Positions 10,101 to 18,038 of a stretch of 64,000 nucleotides of DNA are shown one piece after another; positions within the stretch are counted from its first letter, which is position 1, and every line of letters starts with the position of its first letter. The DNA is from DASXKD01 sp963734725 (lineage in GTDB: Bacteria; Actinomycetota; Actinomycetes; Streptosporangiales; Streptosporangiaceae). A model generated the notes under the pieces. It was not told where the DNA came from. It saw only the letters and a list, made by a program, of their open reading frames with translations, and did not search any database. The position numbers and the translations under genes were made by a program. The DNA is taken from the NCBI GenBank assembly GCA_963734725.1, contig CAVTIX010000025.1, forward strand, positions 186,001 through 250,000. The letters are read 5' to 3'.

Positions 10101-10480
10101 GACAGCAGCGTCGGCGGCTCATCCCCGGCCAGCGTGAACTCGCGGCGCACCAGCGCGTACGCGTAGCTGTGGAACGTCAGCGCCAACGGCTCACGGGTGG
10201 TCCGGCCCAGCCGGGAGGTGATCCGCTGGCGCAATTCCTCCGCGGCCTTGCGGCTGAACGTCAGGACCAGCACCCGGTCCGGGTCGATCCCGCGCCTGGT
10301 GATCCGGTCCACCACGGTCTCCACGATCGCGGTGGTCTTACCGGTGCCGGGACCGGCGAGAACGAGCAATGGCAGCCCTTCGTGGTCAACGACCGCCTGC
10401 TGCGCCGCGTCGAGGACCGGGGCCCCGCCGACCCGCGCGGGCGGGCGGACGAGGCGATAGGCCGGGGGATGCTCATTCAT
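7196..10480 (-). CDS. adnA: AdnA-like UvrD/RecB-family helicase-nuclease
   Basis: First subunit of the AdnAB-type DNA end-resection complex, 1094 residues, close to the mycobacterial protein. Motor: LAGPGTGKTTAIVETVV (Walker A, about residue 42), VLVLTFSRKAAEELRQR, VVLVDEYQDTDPAQEALL (Walker B), VVGDPDQAIYAFRGADV, RILTAHRAKGLEWDVVVV and FYVAVTRARRHLVV. A Pro/Ala-rich low-complexity stretch of about 60 residues lies between motor motifs near 9360-9480. The C-terminal RecB-like nuclease has IIGRVDRLE and IVVDLKTGSTPV (catalytic Asp and Lys kept) with Cys in FHKCGLRWLL and GCRNCPVRTCC, the pattern of an iron-sulfur nuclease domain. ATG at 10480 is preferred over upstream in-frame starts because homology begins there. 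adnB follows 253 bases downstream on the same strand. Confidence 0.9.
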   Translation of the reverse strand: MNEHPPAYRLVRPPARVGGAPVLDAAQQAVVDHEGLPLLVLAGPGTGKTTAIVETVVDRITRRGIDPDRVLVLTFSRKAAEELRQRITSRLGRTTREPLALTFHSYAYALVRREFTLAGDEPPTLLSGPEQLLEVRRLLRGEAEDGGARWPERLRPALGTRGFATELRDFLLRGAERGFDGRRLARLGRQRDRDDWVAAGAFLDRYAARFDLAPVPAYDYAEIVRIAAALLSRDAVRERERKAYDVVLVDEYQDTDPAQEALLYALAGDGRELIVVGDPDQAIYAFRGADVSAIMRFPDRFRAPDDQPARIIALGTCRRSGPALLAASRRIAARLPVPPAAVPGARRPPAREPAAGGPATAGEPATAPASGPAGSARPLGGHRDLRPLPSVPAGTLRVVIASSASQEATVVADALRRAHLHDGVPWSSMAVLVRSVVGQVPLLRRALAATGVPSVIAGDELPLEAEPGVRPLLLLLRCALHPDALDEEAAVELLAGPLGGTDALGLRRLRRALRAAARGAGEDPPPQPLAAVLADPRELTLIHGAAADAAHRVARLLALARETAQDGNAHDVLWAVWDASGLADAWQATSAAGGARGAAADRDLDAMCALFDAAARFVVRLPPGSPTLFLDSVSGQEIPGDTLADRAPEGDAVRILTAHRAKGLEWDVVVVAGVQEGIWPDLRMRSSLLGMDELMDAAAGMLAPGAGADAIAAALAAKLLNEERRLFYVAVTRARRHLVVTASGSDDSQERPSRFLAELAGDNIEIEDVAGATPRWLSLPALTADLRRATADPGRPPALRRAAAAQLARLAAAGVRGAHPGQWYQLTEVSDPSALPLAPDGMLMRLSPSQVEKFHKCGLRWLLETAAGAGSSDVVRHFGILIHAAAALAATGADEALISDRIDEIWHHLDFGSPWYSEKERQRARVMVNKFLTWHAGNSRDLMDVELPLRAQVGAVEIIGRVDRLERGPDGRAIVVDLKTGSTPVPAADLDRHPQLGVYQLAVLLGAFERYGLTEPGGAELIQVGNASLAARARVQPQRALPDDPDPSWAQDLVETVAAGMAGPLFEARVNPGCRNCPVRTCCPVHPDGQQVTP

Positions 10481-10695
10481 CTCAGTAATGCAAGGACGGG
10501 CCGTCCGGGGCGGTCCAGTGGCATCCGTGCATGTCGCCTCTAGCTGTAGCACGTGGCCACGACAGTCCACACGTGTCCACGCCCAAACAGGCGCATTGGC
10601 TCCCGGGATTGGCTCCCAGCCGTTCCTGTGTTCAGCCGCGCTCGGGCGACGAATGTGCCTCGGCCCACGAACGTGATGATCAGCCCCGCTCGCGA

Positions 10696-12045
10696 ATGGA
10701 CCCACACGTTCAGCATGTCGTGGTGATCTACCTGGAGAACCACTCGTTCGACAACGTGCTTGGCTACTGGTGCGATGCGAACCCGGGCCGCTGCCCGGAC
10801 GGTGGGATGCCGTCCTCGGTCACCCTGTCGAATGGGACCGTGGTGAAGCCCAGCGTCACGCCCGACACCATTCCTGCGGTCAACCATTCAGTCGCCTCCC
10901 AGCTGGCCGCCATGAACATCACCGGCGGCAAGCCGCTGATGAACGGGTGGCAGAACATTCAAGCGGGCCAGTGCGCGGCATCAACGAACTACCAATGCAT
11001 CAGCGGGTTCCAGCCGGGCTCGATCCCGAATCTGACGAACCTGGCGGGCCAATTCGCCATCAGCGACAGGACGTTCAGCATGGCGGACTCCCCGTCCTGG
11101 GGCGGGCACCTGTACGCGGTTATGGCATCGACCGATGGCTTCACCGGAGACAACCCGATTGTCGCCAAGGGCGTCACGCCGGGGCCGGGGTGGGGCTGCG
11201 ACAGCAACCTGGTCGCAGCGTGGCTTGGCCCGCACGGCGGCACTCACATGGAGCCGAGCTGCATTCCCGACTTCAGCCTGGGGTTGCCCAATGGCGGGGC
11301 GTTCGAGCCGACGTCTGCTACCTGCCATGCGAGCATCCTCGACGAGCTGGACACGGCAGGACTGTCGTGGAAGATCTACGGTCAGGTAACGCCAGGCGGT
11401 GGCCCGGCAGCTGGCCTGTCCGGCGGGTACTCATGGTCGATATGCCCGTCCCTGGCCGAGTGCCTCTACACGAACCAGAAGAACAACCTGGTGGACAACA
11501 GCAAGTTCTTCACCGACGCCGCGGCCGGGACCCTGCCCGCGTTCTCGGTGGTCACCTCCGGCGGAACCGCCGATGGCGGGATTCTCTCGGGATGCCACAA
11601 CCTCTTCTCGATGACCGCGTGCGACAACTACATCGGCCAGCTGGTCCAAGCCGTGGAGAACGGCCCGGACTGGTCCAGCACGGCGGTGTTTATCACGTTC
11701 GATGACTTCGGCGGGTTCTACGACCAGGTGCCGCCGCCGGCTAACCCGGACTACACCCAGGAAGGGCCGCGGTCGCCGCTGATCATCGTCTCCCCCTACG
11801 CCAAGCCCGGGTTCACCGACACCACGCCGGCAACCTTCGCGGGCATCCTCGCCTACACCGAGCACACGTTCGGGCTGGGCGCGCTCGGGCCCAACGACAA
11901 CTACGCCTACCCCTTCAGCCCCTTCAGCAACGCGTTCAACTACTCCCAGATGCCGCTGAAGCCGGCCCGCATGGTGCAGCGGCCACTTCCCGCATCGGCC
12001 AAGCACATCCGCCTAACCAAGCAGTTGTTGGACGACCCCAGCTAA
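10696..12045 (+). CDS. Phosphoesterase-family protein (acid phosphatase/phospholipase C type)
   Basis: A 449-residue member of the phosphoesterase family that includes bacterial phospholipase C and AcpA acid phosphatases, which hydrolyse phosphate esters with metal help. Signature features are HVVVIYLENHSFDNVLGYW at the start (Glu-Asn and His of the metal site; VIYLEN for the usual VIMMEN), ISDRTFSMADSPSWGGHLYA in the middle, and AVFITFDDFGGFYDQVPPP followed by GPRSPLIIVSPYAKPG near the end. All core motifs are intact. Oddity: the relatives I know are exported, yet no signal peptide precedes the first motif at ATG 10696, and the upstream open region (from 10531) does not encode one. Either it is cytoplasmic, or the signal region was lost. 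No partner genes are recognisable. Confidence 0.8.
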   Translation: MDPHVQHVVVIYLENHSFDNVLGYWCDANPGRCPDGGMPSSVTLSNGTVVKPSVTPDTIPAVNHSVASQLAAMNITGGKPLMNGWQNIQAGQCAASTNYQCISGFQPGSIPNLTNLAGQFAISDRTFSMADSPSWGGHLYAVMASTDGFTGDNPIVAKGVTPGPGWGCDSNLVAAWLGPHGGTHMEPSCIPDFSLGLPNGGAFEPTSATCHASILDELDTAGLSWKIYGQVTPGGGPAAGLSGGYSWSICPSLAECLYTNQKNNLVDNSKFFTDAAAGTLPAFSVVTSGGTADGGILSGCHNLFSMTACDNYIGQLVQAVENGPDWSSTAVFITFDDFGGFYDQVPPPANPDYTQEGPRSPLIIVSPYAKPGFTDTTPATFAGILAYTEHTFGLGALGPNDNYAYPFSPFSNAFNYSQMPLKPARMVQRPLPASAKHIRLTKQLLDDPS

Positions 12046-12546
12046 AGGTGAACCGAGCCGCGATCCCCGTGCCTCATGACACCCAGGCCCATGGTGCGAC
12101 GACTCACCTCGCGGGCCGAGGCTGCAGGAGCGGATCAACGAGCATGCTCCGGTACTCCGGCCGCCAGCCGCCGCTGTTAGCTGTCATTCAGTTGCTCGCG
12201 CCGCGGAGAACCACAATGACCGGCACCCGAGGGCCGACAGGCAACCCGGAACCTACCCGTCACCCGGGCCGTGTACCGACACCGGCTCGCCGATGCCGTG
12301 GCCGAAGCAGCCGAGGCGATGGACCGTCGCCATGGCTCCCTGGGCAGCCGTGAGGTCGTTGGCTCCCAGGTTTGGCTCCCGCGCCCCGCCCCAGACGGTC
12401 ATGACCAGCACGGGAACGGCCAGTGCATCGTGCCAGTAATGCATTCAGCAGACGTCTCTGACATCCGCTGCTTTGACCGTTCCCGGCGCGCCGGCCGTTA
12501 CCGAGAGGCTCCGAGGAAAGGCTCAGCCGCCCGCCCGCGTGACCGG
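12046..12546. other. Gene-poor region between convergent genes
   Basis: About 500 bases between the phosphoesterase end and the DUF4232 remnant end. I see no credible coding pattern, RNA gene or strong terminator hairpin. It contains three short GGCTCCC-type repeats (about 12330-12380) similar to two copies upstream of the phosphoesterase near 10600. Confidence 0.5.
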
Positions 12547-13090
12547 CTACTTCTGCACCGGCGTGACCTTGAGGTACAGGGGACCGGTCTTGGAACAGGC
12601 CGTGAACGGGAACGGGACCCGCTTGGACTGGGTCTGGTTCGGCGGGAACACCCGCAGCCCGGCCGCGGTCACCGGCCCGCACTTGGACGGCGGGAAGAGC
12701 CCGGGCTGGACGATGCCCACCTGGGCAAAGGCGGTGGCGCCGTTAGCGAGGGTCACCGTGTGAGGCGCGGCGATCTCGCGGACGGCCGGGCTGCCGAGCT
12801 GCGTTCCGCCGAGGTTGGTCCCGGAGACCCCGGGGTAACCGAACAGCGTGCAGGCTGCTGCCGGACAGGTTGGTGAAGTTCAGCTTGTAGAAGATGGTAC
12901 CGGCGGCCCCTTGGCCCTGGGTGTCCAGCCAGACGTCCAGGCCGGACGTGGCGCAGGCGGGCGTGGCGACGTGGCCGGTGCGCGCGACGACGCCGGGCGC
13001 GGCCATGGCCGCGGCAGGGACGAGGGCGGCGGTACAGGCGAATGCTCCGGCAATGAAGAACCGCCGGGCGGCGGTGGTGCGCAGGTTCAT
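12547..13090 (-). pseudogene. DUF4232 secreted protein with a single-base frame break
   Basis: Two overlapping reading frames join into one complete DUF4232 protein of about 180 residues, a family of secreted or lipid-linked actinobacterial proteins of unknown role. The N-terminus (MNLRTTAARRFFIAGAFACT, then ALVPAAAMA) is a signal peptide, probably cut after AMA. CATSGLDVWLDTQGQGAAG and YKLNFTNLSG are typical of the family. One base, t12856, then appears to be extra. Skipping it restores CTLFGYPGVSGTNLGG and the rest to LKVTPVQK. Because the downstream part is well preserved, either the mutation is recent or the base is a sequence error. The upstream region 13091-13303 contains a possible ribosome site (GGAATA) but no obvious partner gene. 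Confidence 0.8.
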
Positions 13091-13303
13091 GATGTATTCC
13101 TTCGCTCAGGAGGGACAATCCGGAGACTCCCGGATTACGTGTCGTGTTCGCTAGAGCAGAGGCGGATCCCCACCGGCTGATACATCACGTTCCGCCGGCA
13201 ACCTCGGGTCCCAGGACCGGCGGGCCGGGCGACGGCCGGGCGGCTAGCGAGCGGATTCCGGCCCGCTGATTGCCCATGGCGCCCGTCCGGCCCCGGTGAC
13301 CGC

Positions 13304-13657
13304 CTAGCCGCCTTCCTGGCCAGCGGTTGCCAGCCCCCCGGGCGTGAGCCAGCGGGCGCGGCGCATGTCCACGCCGCAGACCGTGCCGTCCTGGGCGCGG
13401 CGCACCGGCGTGCCCTCCTCCAGGTAACGGGCCAGAGCCTCTCGCTCATGACCAGCCAGGAACGAGCCGTCGGCGTGGACCACCCGCCACCAGGCCACGC
13501 CGCCGCCCCAGAGCGCCATCACCCGGCCGACCTGGCGCGGGCCTTTCTCGCCCAAGTACTCGGCGATGTCGCCGTAGGACATGACGCGGCCCGGCGGAAT
13601 GTTCTCGGCGACCCCGAGCACGCGTTCCGCGAAGTCGGTCGGCTGCGCGGTCACCAT
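13304..13657 (-). CDS. Alkyltransferase-like protein (MGMT DNA-binding fold, no acceptor Cys)
   Basis: A 117-residue protein with the DNA-binding half of O6-alkylguanine-DNA alkyltransferases. FAERVLGVAENIPPGRVMSY, GDIAEYLGEKGPRQVGRVMA and the helix-turn-helix match the family. Where repair enzymes have the acceptor Cys in PCHRV, this protein has AWWRVV, so it cannot take an alkyl group. It is therefore an alkyltransferase-like protein; such proteins bind O6-alkylguanine and hand the lesion to nucleotide excision repair (known for the family, not shown here). Its start overlaps the 3' end of the protease gene by 7 bases, so it is probably translationally coupled to a secreted protease, which has no evident functional link. 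Confidence 0.88.
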   Translation of the reverse strand: MVTAQPTDFAERVLGVAENIPPGRVMSYGDIAEYLGEKGPRQVGRVMALWGGGVAWWRVVHADGSFLAGHEREALARYLEEGTPVRRAQDGTVCGVDMRRARWLTPGGLATAGQEGG

Positions 13658-15669
13658 TGGCCGGACGGAGGCCAGGCGTCGTCGTCGGCAGGCGGTGGGT
13701 CTTCCGCCGGGCCGACGGGTGGCACTGCGGATTCTTGGGGCTGGTAAGCGGGCAACGGCGCGGTGCTGGCCCGGTCGGGAAGGCTGACCGGCGCCTGGGT
13801 CACGTCGGGTCGCCGGTAACCCGCCGACGGCTGGTCACCGGCCTGCGGTCCGAACCTCGCCGCGGGCCCATAGCCTGCCGCGGGCCCGTAGCCTGCCGGG
13901 GAGCCGTGATCAGCCGATGGGCCGCCTGCGTCGCGGCCGTCCGCTGCGGGCGGCTGGGCGCCGTCCGGCGAGCCCTGGCCGTCCAGCGGGCCGTAAGCGC
14001 CCGGCGAACCATCGCCGTCGGGCGCCCCGGGGCCGCCCGGCACAACCTCGCCATCTGGCGGGCCGTAAGCGCCCGGCGAACCATCGCCGTCGGGCGCCCC
14101 GGGGCGGCTCGGCGGGCTGTGCTCGGCAAGCGAGCCATAGCTAGCCGGCGAGGTTTGGTCATCGGGCGTGTTGGTCGGGGGGCCGTAGCCGTCAACCGAA
14201 CCGGAGAACGGCCGGGGCGAGTAGTTGGCGCCTGGCCGGTCAGCCGCCGAGGGCTGGTAGCCGACCGGAGCGCCGTAGGAGTCCAACGGGCTGTTGGGGT
14301 TCGGGGTGCCGTAGCCCGGTTGCTCCGGGTAACCCACGGCCGGGCGGCGATCCGCCGGCGTTCCGTATCCCGCCGGGCCGGGACGGGTCCAAGCCGCGGC
14401 GATTCCGGTGCCAGGCGGGCCGGGGCCCGCGGGCGCTGCAGCAACTCCTGTCCGGCGGGCGGCGGCGAGCCGGAACGCGATCAGCAGCACGATGGCCAGG
14501 CACAACAGCGCCACGACCGAGTCGGTCACCAACTGGCTCTTGCCCCGGGGAGTCACCGGAACCGCCGAGATGGCCGCCGTACCGCCGCCGAACTGGGCGG
14601 TCGCGACCAGGCCGTGCCCAGTGGCCCGGTCTCGGGCCAGCCGTCCGGCCATCCTCAGCGCGGCCGTGGCGTTGACCGTGCCGAACCCGACCTCCTCGTC
14701 GTAACCGCCCTGCGGCCTGTTCGAGGTGCTCGCGGTGATCGCCTGCACTACCAGGGATGGGGCCAGCGTGGGGTGCACCGACTTGATCAGCGCAGCCACT
14801 CCGGCGGTCAGCGCGCAGGCCGGGCTGGTCCCACTGACCAGCCAGTACTGACCGTCTCTGCCCTGCGCGGGCACGCGCACCCCCGGCGCCGCCACTTGAA
14901 CCGACAGGTTGGCGCTGGAGAACCCGGCGGGCAAGCCGGTTTGTGCCACGGCGCCAACGCCGAGCACCCCGGGGTAGTCGGCGGGGAAGGAGTAGGGCGC
15001 GTTCCCGTGCCGGGCGCTGGAACTGCCACCAGAGTTGCCCGACGAGGCGACCACCACGATGCCCTGCCTCAGGGCAGCCGAGATCGCCTCCCGGACCGGG
15101 CGGCTCGGCCCCTGGTAACCCAGGGACATGCTGATCACGCTGACGTGCTTGCTCGTCGCGTAGCGGATCGCTTGCGCCAGGTGCCCCTGCACCCGGGACT
15201 CCGGCTCGTGCTGGTACTTCTGGTAGCCGGGATCGCCCTGGTCGGTGACCGCGCGGATGGAGAGGACCTTGGCGTCGGGCGCCACGCCCATGATCCCGCT
15301 TGAGCCGCCGGGGGCATGCCCGTGGCCGACGATGAGGGATGCCATCCAGGTGCCGTGTATCCCCCAGTTGGCGTCGGTCTCCGGGGTGTTCACGCCCGAG
15401 AAATCGCGCCCGGTCTTGACCGAACCAGCCAGGTCCGACACATGACCGTTGACCCCGCTGTCGATCAAAGCGACGGTTACCCCGGACCCGTGCGTGCGCT
15501 GCCACGCGCCAGCCACGTTGATCTCGTTTAGCACCCAAAGTTCTTGCTGGCGCACGGTGTCGGCCTGCGCCGCGCTGGCGGTACCGACGGCGACAGCCGG
15601 CGCGGCCAGCAGCACCGCCAGCACACCGGCCAGGGTGCGGCGGCGAAGGCGCGCGACCGGCCTCAGCAT
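13651..15669 (-). CDS. Mycosin-like membrane-anchored S8 subtilisin protease
   Basis: A 672-residue subtilase. Signal peptide at residues 1-35 (RRRTLAGVLAVLLAAPAVAV). Catalytic triad: Asp in VTVALIDSGVNGH, His in GIHGTWMASLIVGHG, and Ser in VSGTSPACALTAGVAALI (SPA for the usual SMA), with the oxyanion Asn in VVASSGNSGG. A transmembrane helix near residue 410 (VVALLCLAIVLLIAFRL) is followed by a cytoplasmic Pro/Gly/Ala-rich tail of about 230 residues with repeats. Mycosins process type VII secretion substrates, and this architecture fits, but no ESX genes (WXG100, EccC, EccD) are in the window and the tail is far longer than in mycosins I know. It overlaps the upstream membrane protein gene and the downstream ATL gene by 7 bases each. 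Confidence 0.88.
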   Translation of the reverse strand: MLRPVARLRRRTLAGVLAVLLAAPAVAVGTASAAQADTVRQQELWVLNEINVAGAWQRTHGSGVTVALIDSGVNGHVSDLAGSVKTGRDFSGVNTPETDANWGIHGTWMASLIVGHGHAPGGSSGIMGVAPDAKVLSIRAVTDQGDPGYQKYQHEPESRVQGHLAQAIRYATSKHVSVISMSLGYQGPSRPVREAISAALRQGIVVVASSGNSGGSSSARHGNAPYSFPADYPGVLGVGAVAQTGLPAGFSSANLSVQVAAPGVRVPAQGRDGQYWLVSGTSPACALTAGVAALIKSVHPTLAPSLVVQAITASTSNRPQGGYDEEVGFGTVNATAALRMAGRLARDRATGHGLVATAQFGGGTAAISAVPVTPRGKSQLVTDSVVALLCLAIVLLIAFRLAAARRTGVAAAPAGPGPPGTGIAAAWTRPGPAGYGTPADRRPAVGYPEQPGYGTPNPNSPLDSYGAPVGYQPSAADRPGANYSPRPFSGSVDGYGPPTNTPDDQTSPASYGSLAEHSPPSRPGAPDGDGSPGAYGPPDGEVVPGGPGAPDGDGSPGAYGPLDGQGSPDGAQPPAADGRDAGGPSADHGSPAGYGPAAGYGPAARFGPQAGDQPSAGYRRPDVTQAPVSLPDRASTAPLPAYQPQESAVPPVGPAEDPPPADDDAWPPSGQW
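13986..14104. repeat. 47-bp direct repeat in the protease tail
   Basis: Identical 47-base copies at 13986-14032 and 14058-14104 (period 72), encoding PGAPDGDGSPGAYGP twice in the cytoplasmic tail of the subtilase. Related shorter units lie around them, so the tail probably varies in length between strains. Confidence 0.9.
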
Positions 15670-16553
15670 CCCGGGCTCCCCGGGCAGTGCGGCACGGGCG
15701 GAGGGGCGCCGAGGCGGCCCGCTACCGAGCGCCCGACGCCGGCCGCCAGGCTGGTCAGCTCAGCCTTGGTGTAGGTGTCGTGTCCCGAGTTGAGCCACGG
15801 CCTGCCGTCCGCGTAGCCCACCGTGGCGAGCACCAGGTACGGGCCGCGGGTGTGGGTCCAGGCGGCCTTGTGGCCCGGGCCCGCGAAGTGAGCCGTCGCC
15901 GTGTGGCGGAACGACACGGCCCGCAGCCACGGCTGCGGCTCACGGGAATTCTGCAGCGCAGAGGCTGCCCTGGACGCCGGCAGCACCGCGACGCCCACGG
16001 TCACCGCGAACGTCTGAGTCGTGTCCTGGTAGGTCGCCCGGAGCACAGCGAGGCAGCCGCCCTTGCCGAGCAGCCGGCCGACCGGCCGGGCCGTGGCCTT
16101 CCGGCACGAGGCCTGCGGCGCGATGCCTACCCGCTGCGCCCGGAGAGCCAGCGGCTTATCGCTGCCGAACGCCCATCCTGGCAGCTTGTAGTCGATGGCC
16201 GAGGGGAAGATCCGGCCCGCGGGCCAGCTTCGCCACCGTTTGCCGACTTCCCAGGTCATGATCTGGTTCCGCTGGGCGGCGCTGAAGTGGCGCGGCAGGA
16301 ACTGAGTGGCCGCTGCGCCGGCCGACACGACCAGGCCGGCCAGCGCGGCCAGCAGCCCCGCCGCCAGCAGCAGGCGCACTCCCCGGCGGCTCTTCCGGCG
16401 CGGCCGACCCGCCCGGCTATCCCCGCCTGCGCCCGTTGACCTGCCCAAAGTGCTGGTTGAAGGCGGGCTGGGTTGCGCTTCCGCCCGCTGTGGCGCGGCT
16501 GGTGGTCTGCGCGGTTCGGGCTTGCTGCCCCCCAGCTCGTCCCGCATCGTCAC
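15663..16553 (-). CDS. Single-pass membrane protein of unknown function, upstream of the protease
   Basis: A 296-residue protein not recognised by family. The first 55 residues are Pro/Ser/Arg-rich and cytoplasmic. One transmembrane helix follows (LLLAAGLLAALAGLVVSAGA, about residues 61-80), and the remainder is extracytoplasmic with five Cys residues (for example QASCRKA, GKGGCLA and the final SPGC), so disulfides are possible. Features such as ALRAQRVGIAPQASC and YQDTTQTFAVTVGVAVLP suggest a compact folded domain. Its stop overlaps the start of the mycosin-like protease by 7 bases. That tight coupling suggests the two proteins work together at the membrane, perhaps as a protease and its regulator or substrate; this is inference. 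Confidence 0.8.
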   Translation of the reverse strand: MTMRDELGGSKPEPRRPPAAPQRAEAQPSPPSTSTLGRSTGAGGDSRAGRPRRKSRRGVRLLLAAGLLAALAGLVVSAGAAATQFLPRHFSAAQRNQIMTWEVGKRWRSWPAGRIFPSAIDYKLPGWAFGSDKPLALRAQRVGIAPQASCRKATARPVGRLLGKGGCLAVLRATYQDTTQTFAVTVGVAVLPASRAASALQNSREPQPWLRAVSFRHTATAHFAGPGHKAAWTHTRGPYLVLATVGYADGRPWLNSGHDTYTKAELTSLAAGVGRSVAGRLGAPPPVPHCPGSPGC

Positions 16554-16643
16554 AACGGAATCGTACGGCCTGTCCGCCCGGCCTGGCTCACGGGCGCAGG
16601 CTTGGCTCCGCCCCCGGAAGCCTTCCCCCGCACCAGCTACTCG

Positions 16644-17822
16644 TCAGTAGGAAGGCAGCGAGGGATCAATCTGGCTGATCCAGGCGAGCACGCCACCGCC
16701 CACATGGACCGCGTCGGAGAAACCAGCGTCCTTCACCACGGCGAGGGCCTCGGCGGATCGTTGCCCGCTCTTGCAGTGCAGCACGATCTGCTTGTCCTGC
16801 GGCAGCCGCTCCAGCGCGGCGCCGGACAGGAACTCGCCCTTGGGGATCAGCGTCGCGCCGGGGATGGAGACGATCTCGTACTCGTTGGGCTCCCTGACGT
16901 CTACCAGGAAGATTTCATCGTCCCCGTCGAGCAAGGCCTTCAATTCGGTGGCCGAGATGGTCGCGCCCGCCGCGGCCTTCTGGGCGTCCTCGGAGACCAC
17001 GCCGCAGAACTCTTCGTAGTCGATGAGCTCGGTGATCGTGGGGTTCTTCCCGCAGACCGGGCACTCGGGGTCCTTGCGCACCTTGACCGAGCGGAACGTC
17101 ATGTCCAATGCGTCGTAGATCATCAGGCGCCCAGCGATCGGCTCGCCGATCCCGGTGATGACCTTGATGGCCTCGTTGACCTGAATGGAGCCGATCGTGG
17201 CGCAGAGAACGCCCAGGACGCCGCCCTCGGCGCAGGACGGCACCATGCCCGGCGGCGGCGGCTCGGGGTAGAGGCACCGGTAGCACGGGCCGTGTTCGGC
17301 CCAGAACACGCTCGCCTGGCCGTCGAACCGGAAGATCGAGCCCCACACGTAGGGCTTGCCCAGCAGCACGCAGGCGTCGTTTACCAGGTAGCGGGTGGCG
17401 AAGTTGTCGGTGCCGTCCACGATCAGGTCGTAGTCGGCGAAGATTTGCATCGCGTTATCGGAGTCGAGCCGCTCCTCGTGCAGGTTCACGGTGACGAACG
17501 GGTTGATCTCGTTGATCGTCTCCTTGGCGGAGACGGCCTTGGACTTGCCCACGTCCGAGGTGCCGTGGATGACCTGGCGCTGCAAGTTGGATTCGTCCAC
17601 CACGTCGAAGTCGATGATGCCCAGCGTGCCGACGCCGGCCGCGGCCAGGTACATCAGCGCGGGGGAGCCAAGCCCGCCGGCGCCGACGCACAGAACCTTG
17701 GCGTTCTTCAGGCGGCGCTGGCCGGTCTTGCCCACGTCCGGAATGATCAGATGCCGGGAATAGCGCCGGACCTCATCAACGGTCAGGTCATCGGCTGGCG
17801 CAACCAGCGGGGGCAGCGGCAC
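16644..17822 (-). CDS. moeZ: MoeZ: adenylyltransferase plus rhodanese sulfur-transfer protein
   Basis: A 392-residue protein that activates the C-terminus of a ubiquitin-like sulfur carrier (MoaD, CysO or ThiS type) as an acyl-adenylate and then delivers sulfur, for molybdopterin, thiamine or cysteine synthesis. The E1-like domain has VLCVGAGGLGSPALMYLAAA (nucleotide-binding loop), IIDFDVVDESNLQRQVI and VDGTDNFATRYL. Zinc Cys pairs are in CYRCLYP and CPVCGK. The C-terminal rhodanese domain has FLVDVREPNEYE and the active Cys in LHCKSGQRS. GTG at 17822 is chosen because GAGGAG lies just upstream and homology begins there (PLPPLVAPADDLTVDEVRRY); the longer open region to 18008 is not conserved-looking. 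Carrier genes are not nearby. Confidence 0.93.
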   Translation of the reverse strand: MPLPPLVAPADDLTVDEVRRYSRHLIIPDVGKTGQRRLKNAKVLCVGAGGLGSPALMYLAAAGVGTLGIIDFDVVDESNLQRQVIHGTSDVGKSKAVSAKETINEINPFVTVNLHEERLDSDNAMQIFADYDLIVDGTDNFATRYLVNDACVLLGKPYVWGSIFRFDGQASVFWAEHGPCYRCLYPEPPPPGMVPSCAEGGVLGVLCATIGSIQVNEAIKVITGIGEPIAGRLMIYDALDMTFRSVKVRKDPECPVCGKNPTITELIDYEEFCGVVSEDAQKAAAGATISATELKALLDGDDEIFLVDVREPNEYEIVSIPGATLIPKGEFLSGAALERLPQDKQIVLHCKSGQRSAEALAVVKDAGFSDAVHVGGGVLAWISQIDPSLPSY

Positions 17823-18038
17823 GGCATCTCCTCGGTCGTACTCCGGCGTCTTCTGTCCGCTCCAAAGGTCAACCAGGACCCGGCATAGGGCATTCCCCCG
17901 GCCGGCGTCCGCCGGAGGATATGCGGGCCGCAGGAATGTCACCGCCTCCCGGTACAACAAACAAGGGCGGAGGCGGTGGGCGCCAGCCGGCCAAATCCCC
18001 GCACACAACCCGATTTCGGCACATCACGGGAGGAACCT

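Noticed and set aside
12048..12353. Plus-strand reading frame after the phosphoesterase
   Set aside because: No family features, Pro/Arg/Thr-biased composition and no ribosome site.
13986..14104. CRISPR-like array
   Set aside because: Only two copies, in frame inside a protease gene and encoding a Pro/Gly tail.
13651..15669. Type VII secretion (ESX) locus
   Set aside because: Only a mycosin-like protease is present; no WXG100, EccB, EccC, EccD or EccE genes are in the window.
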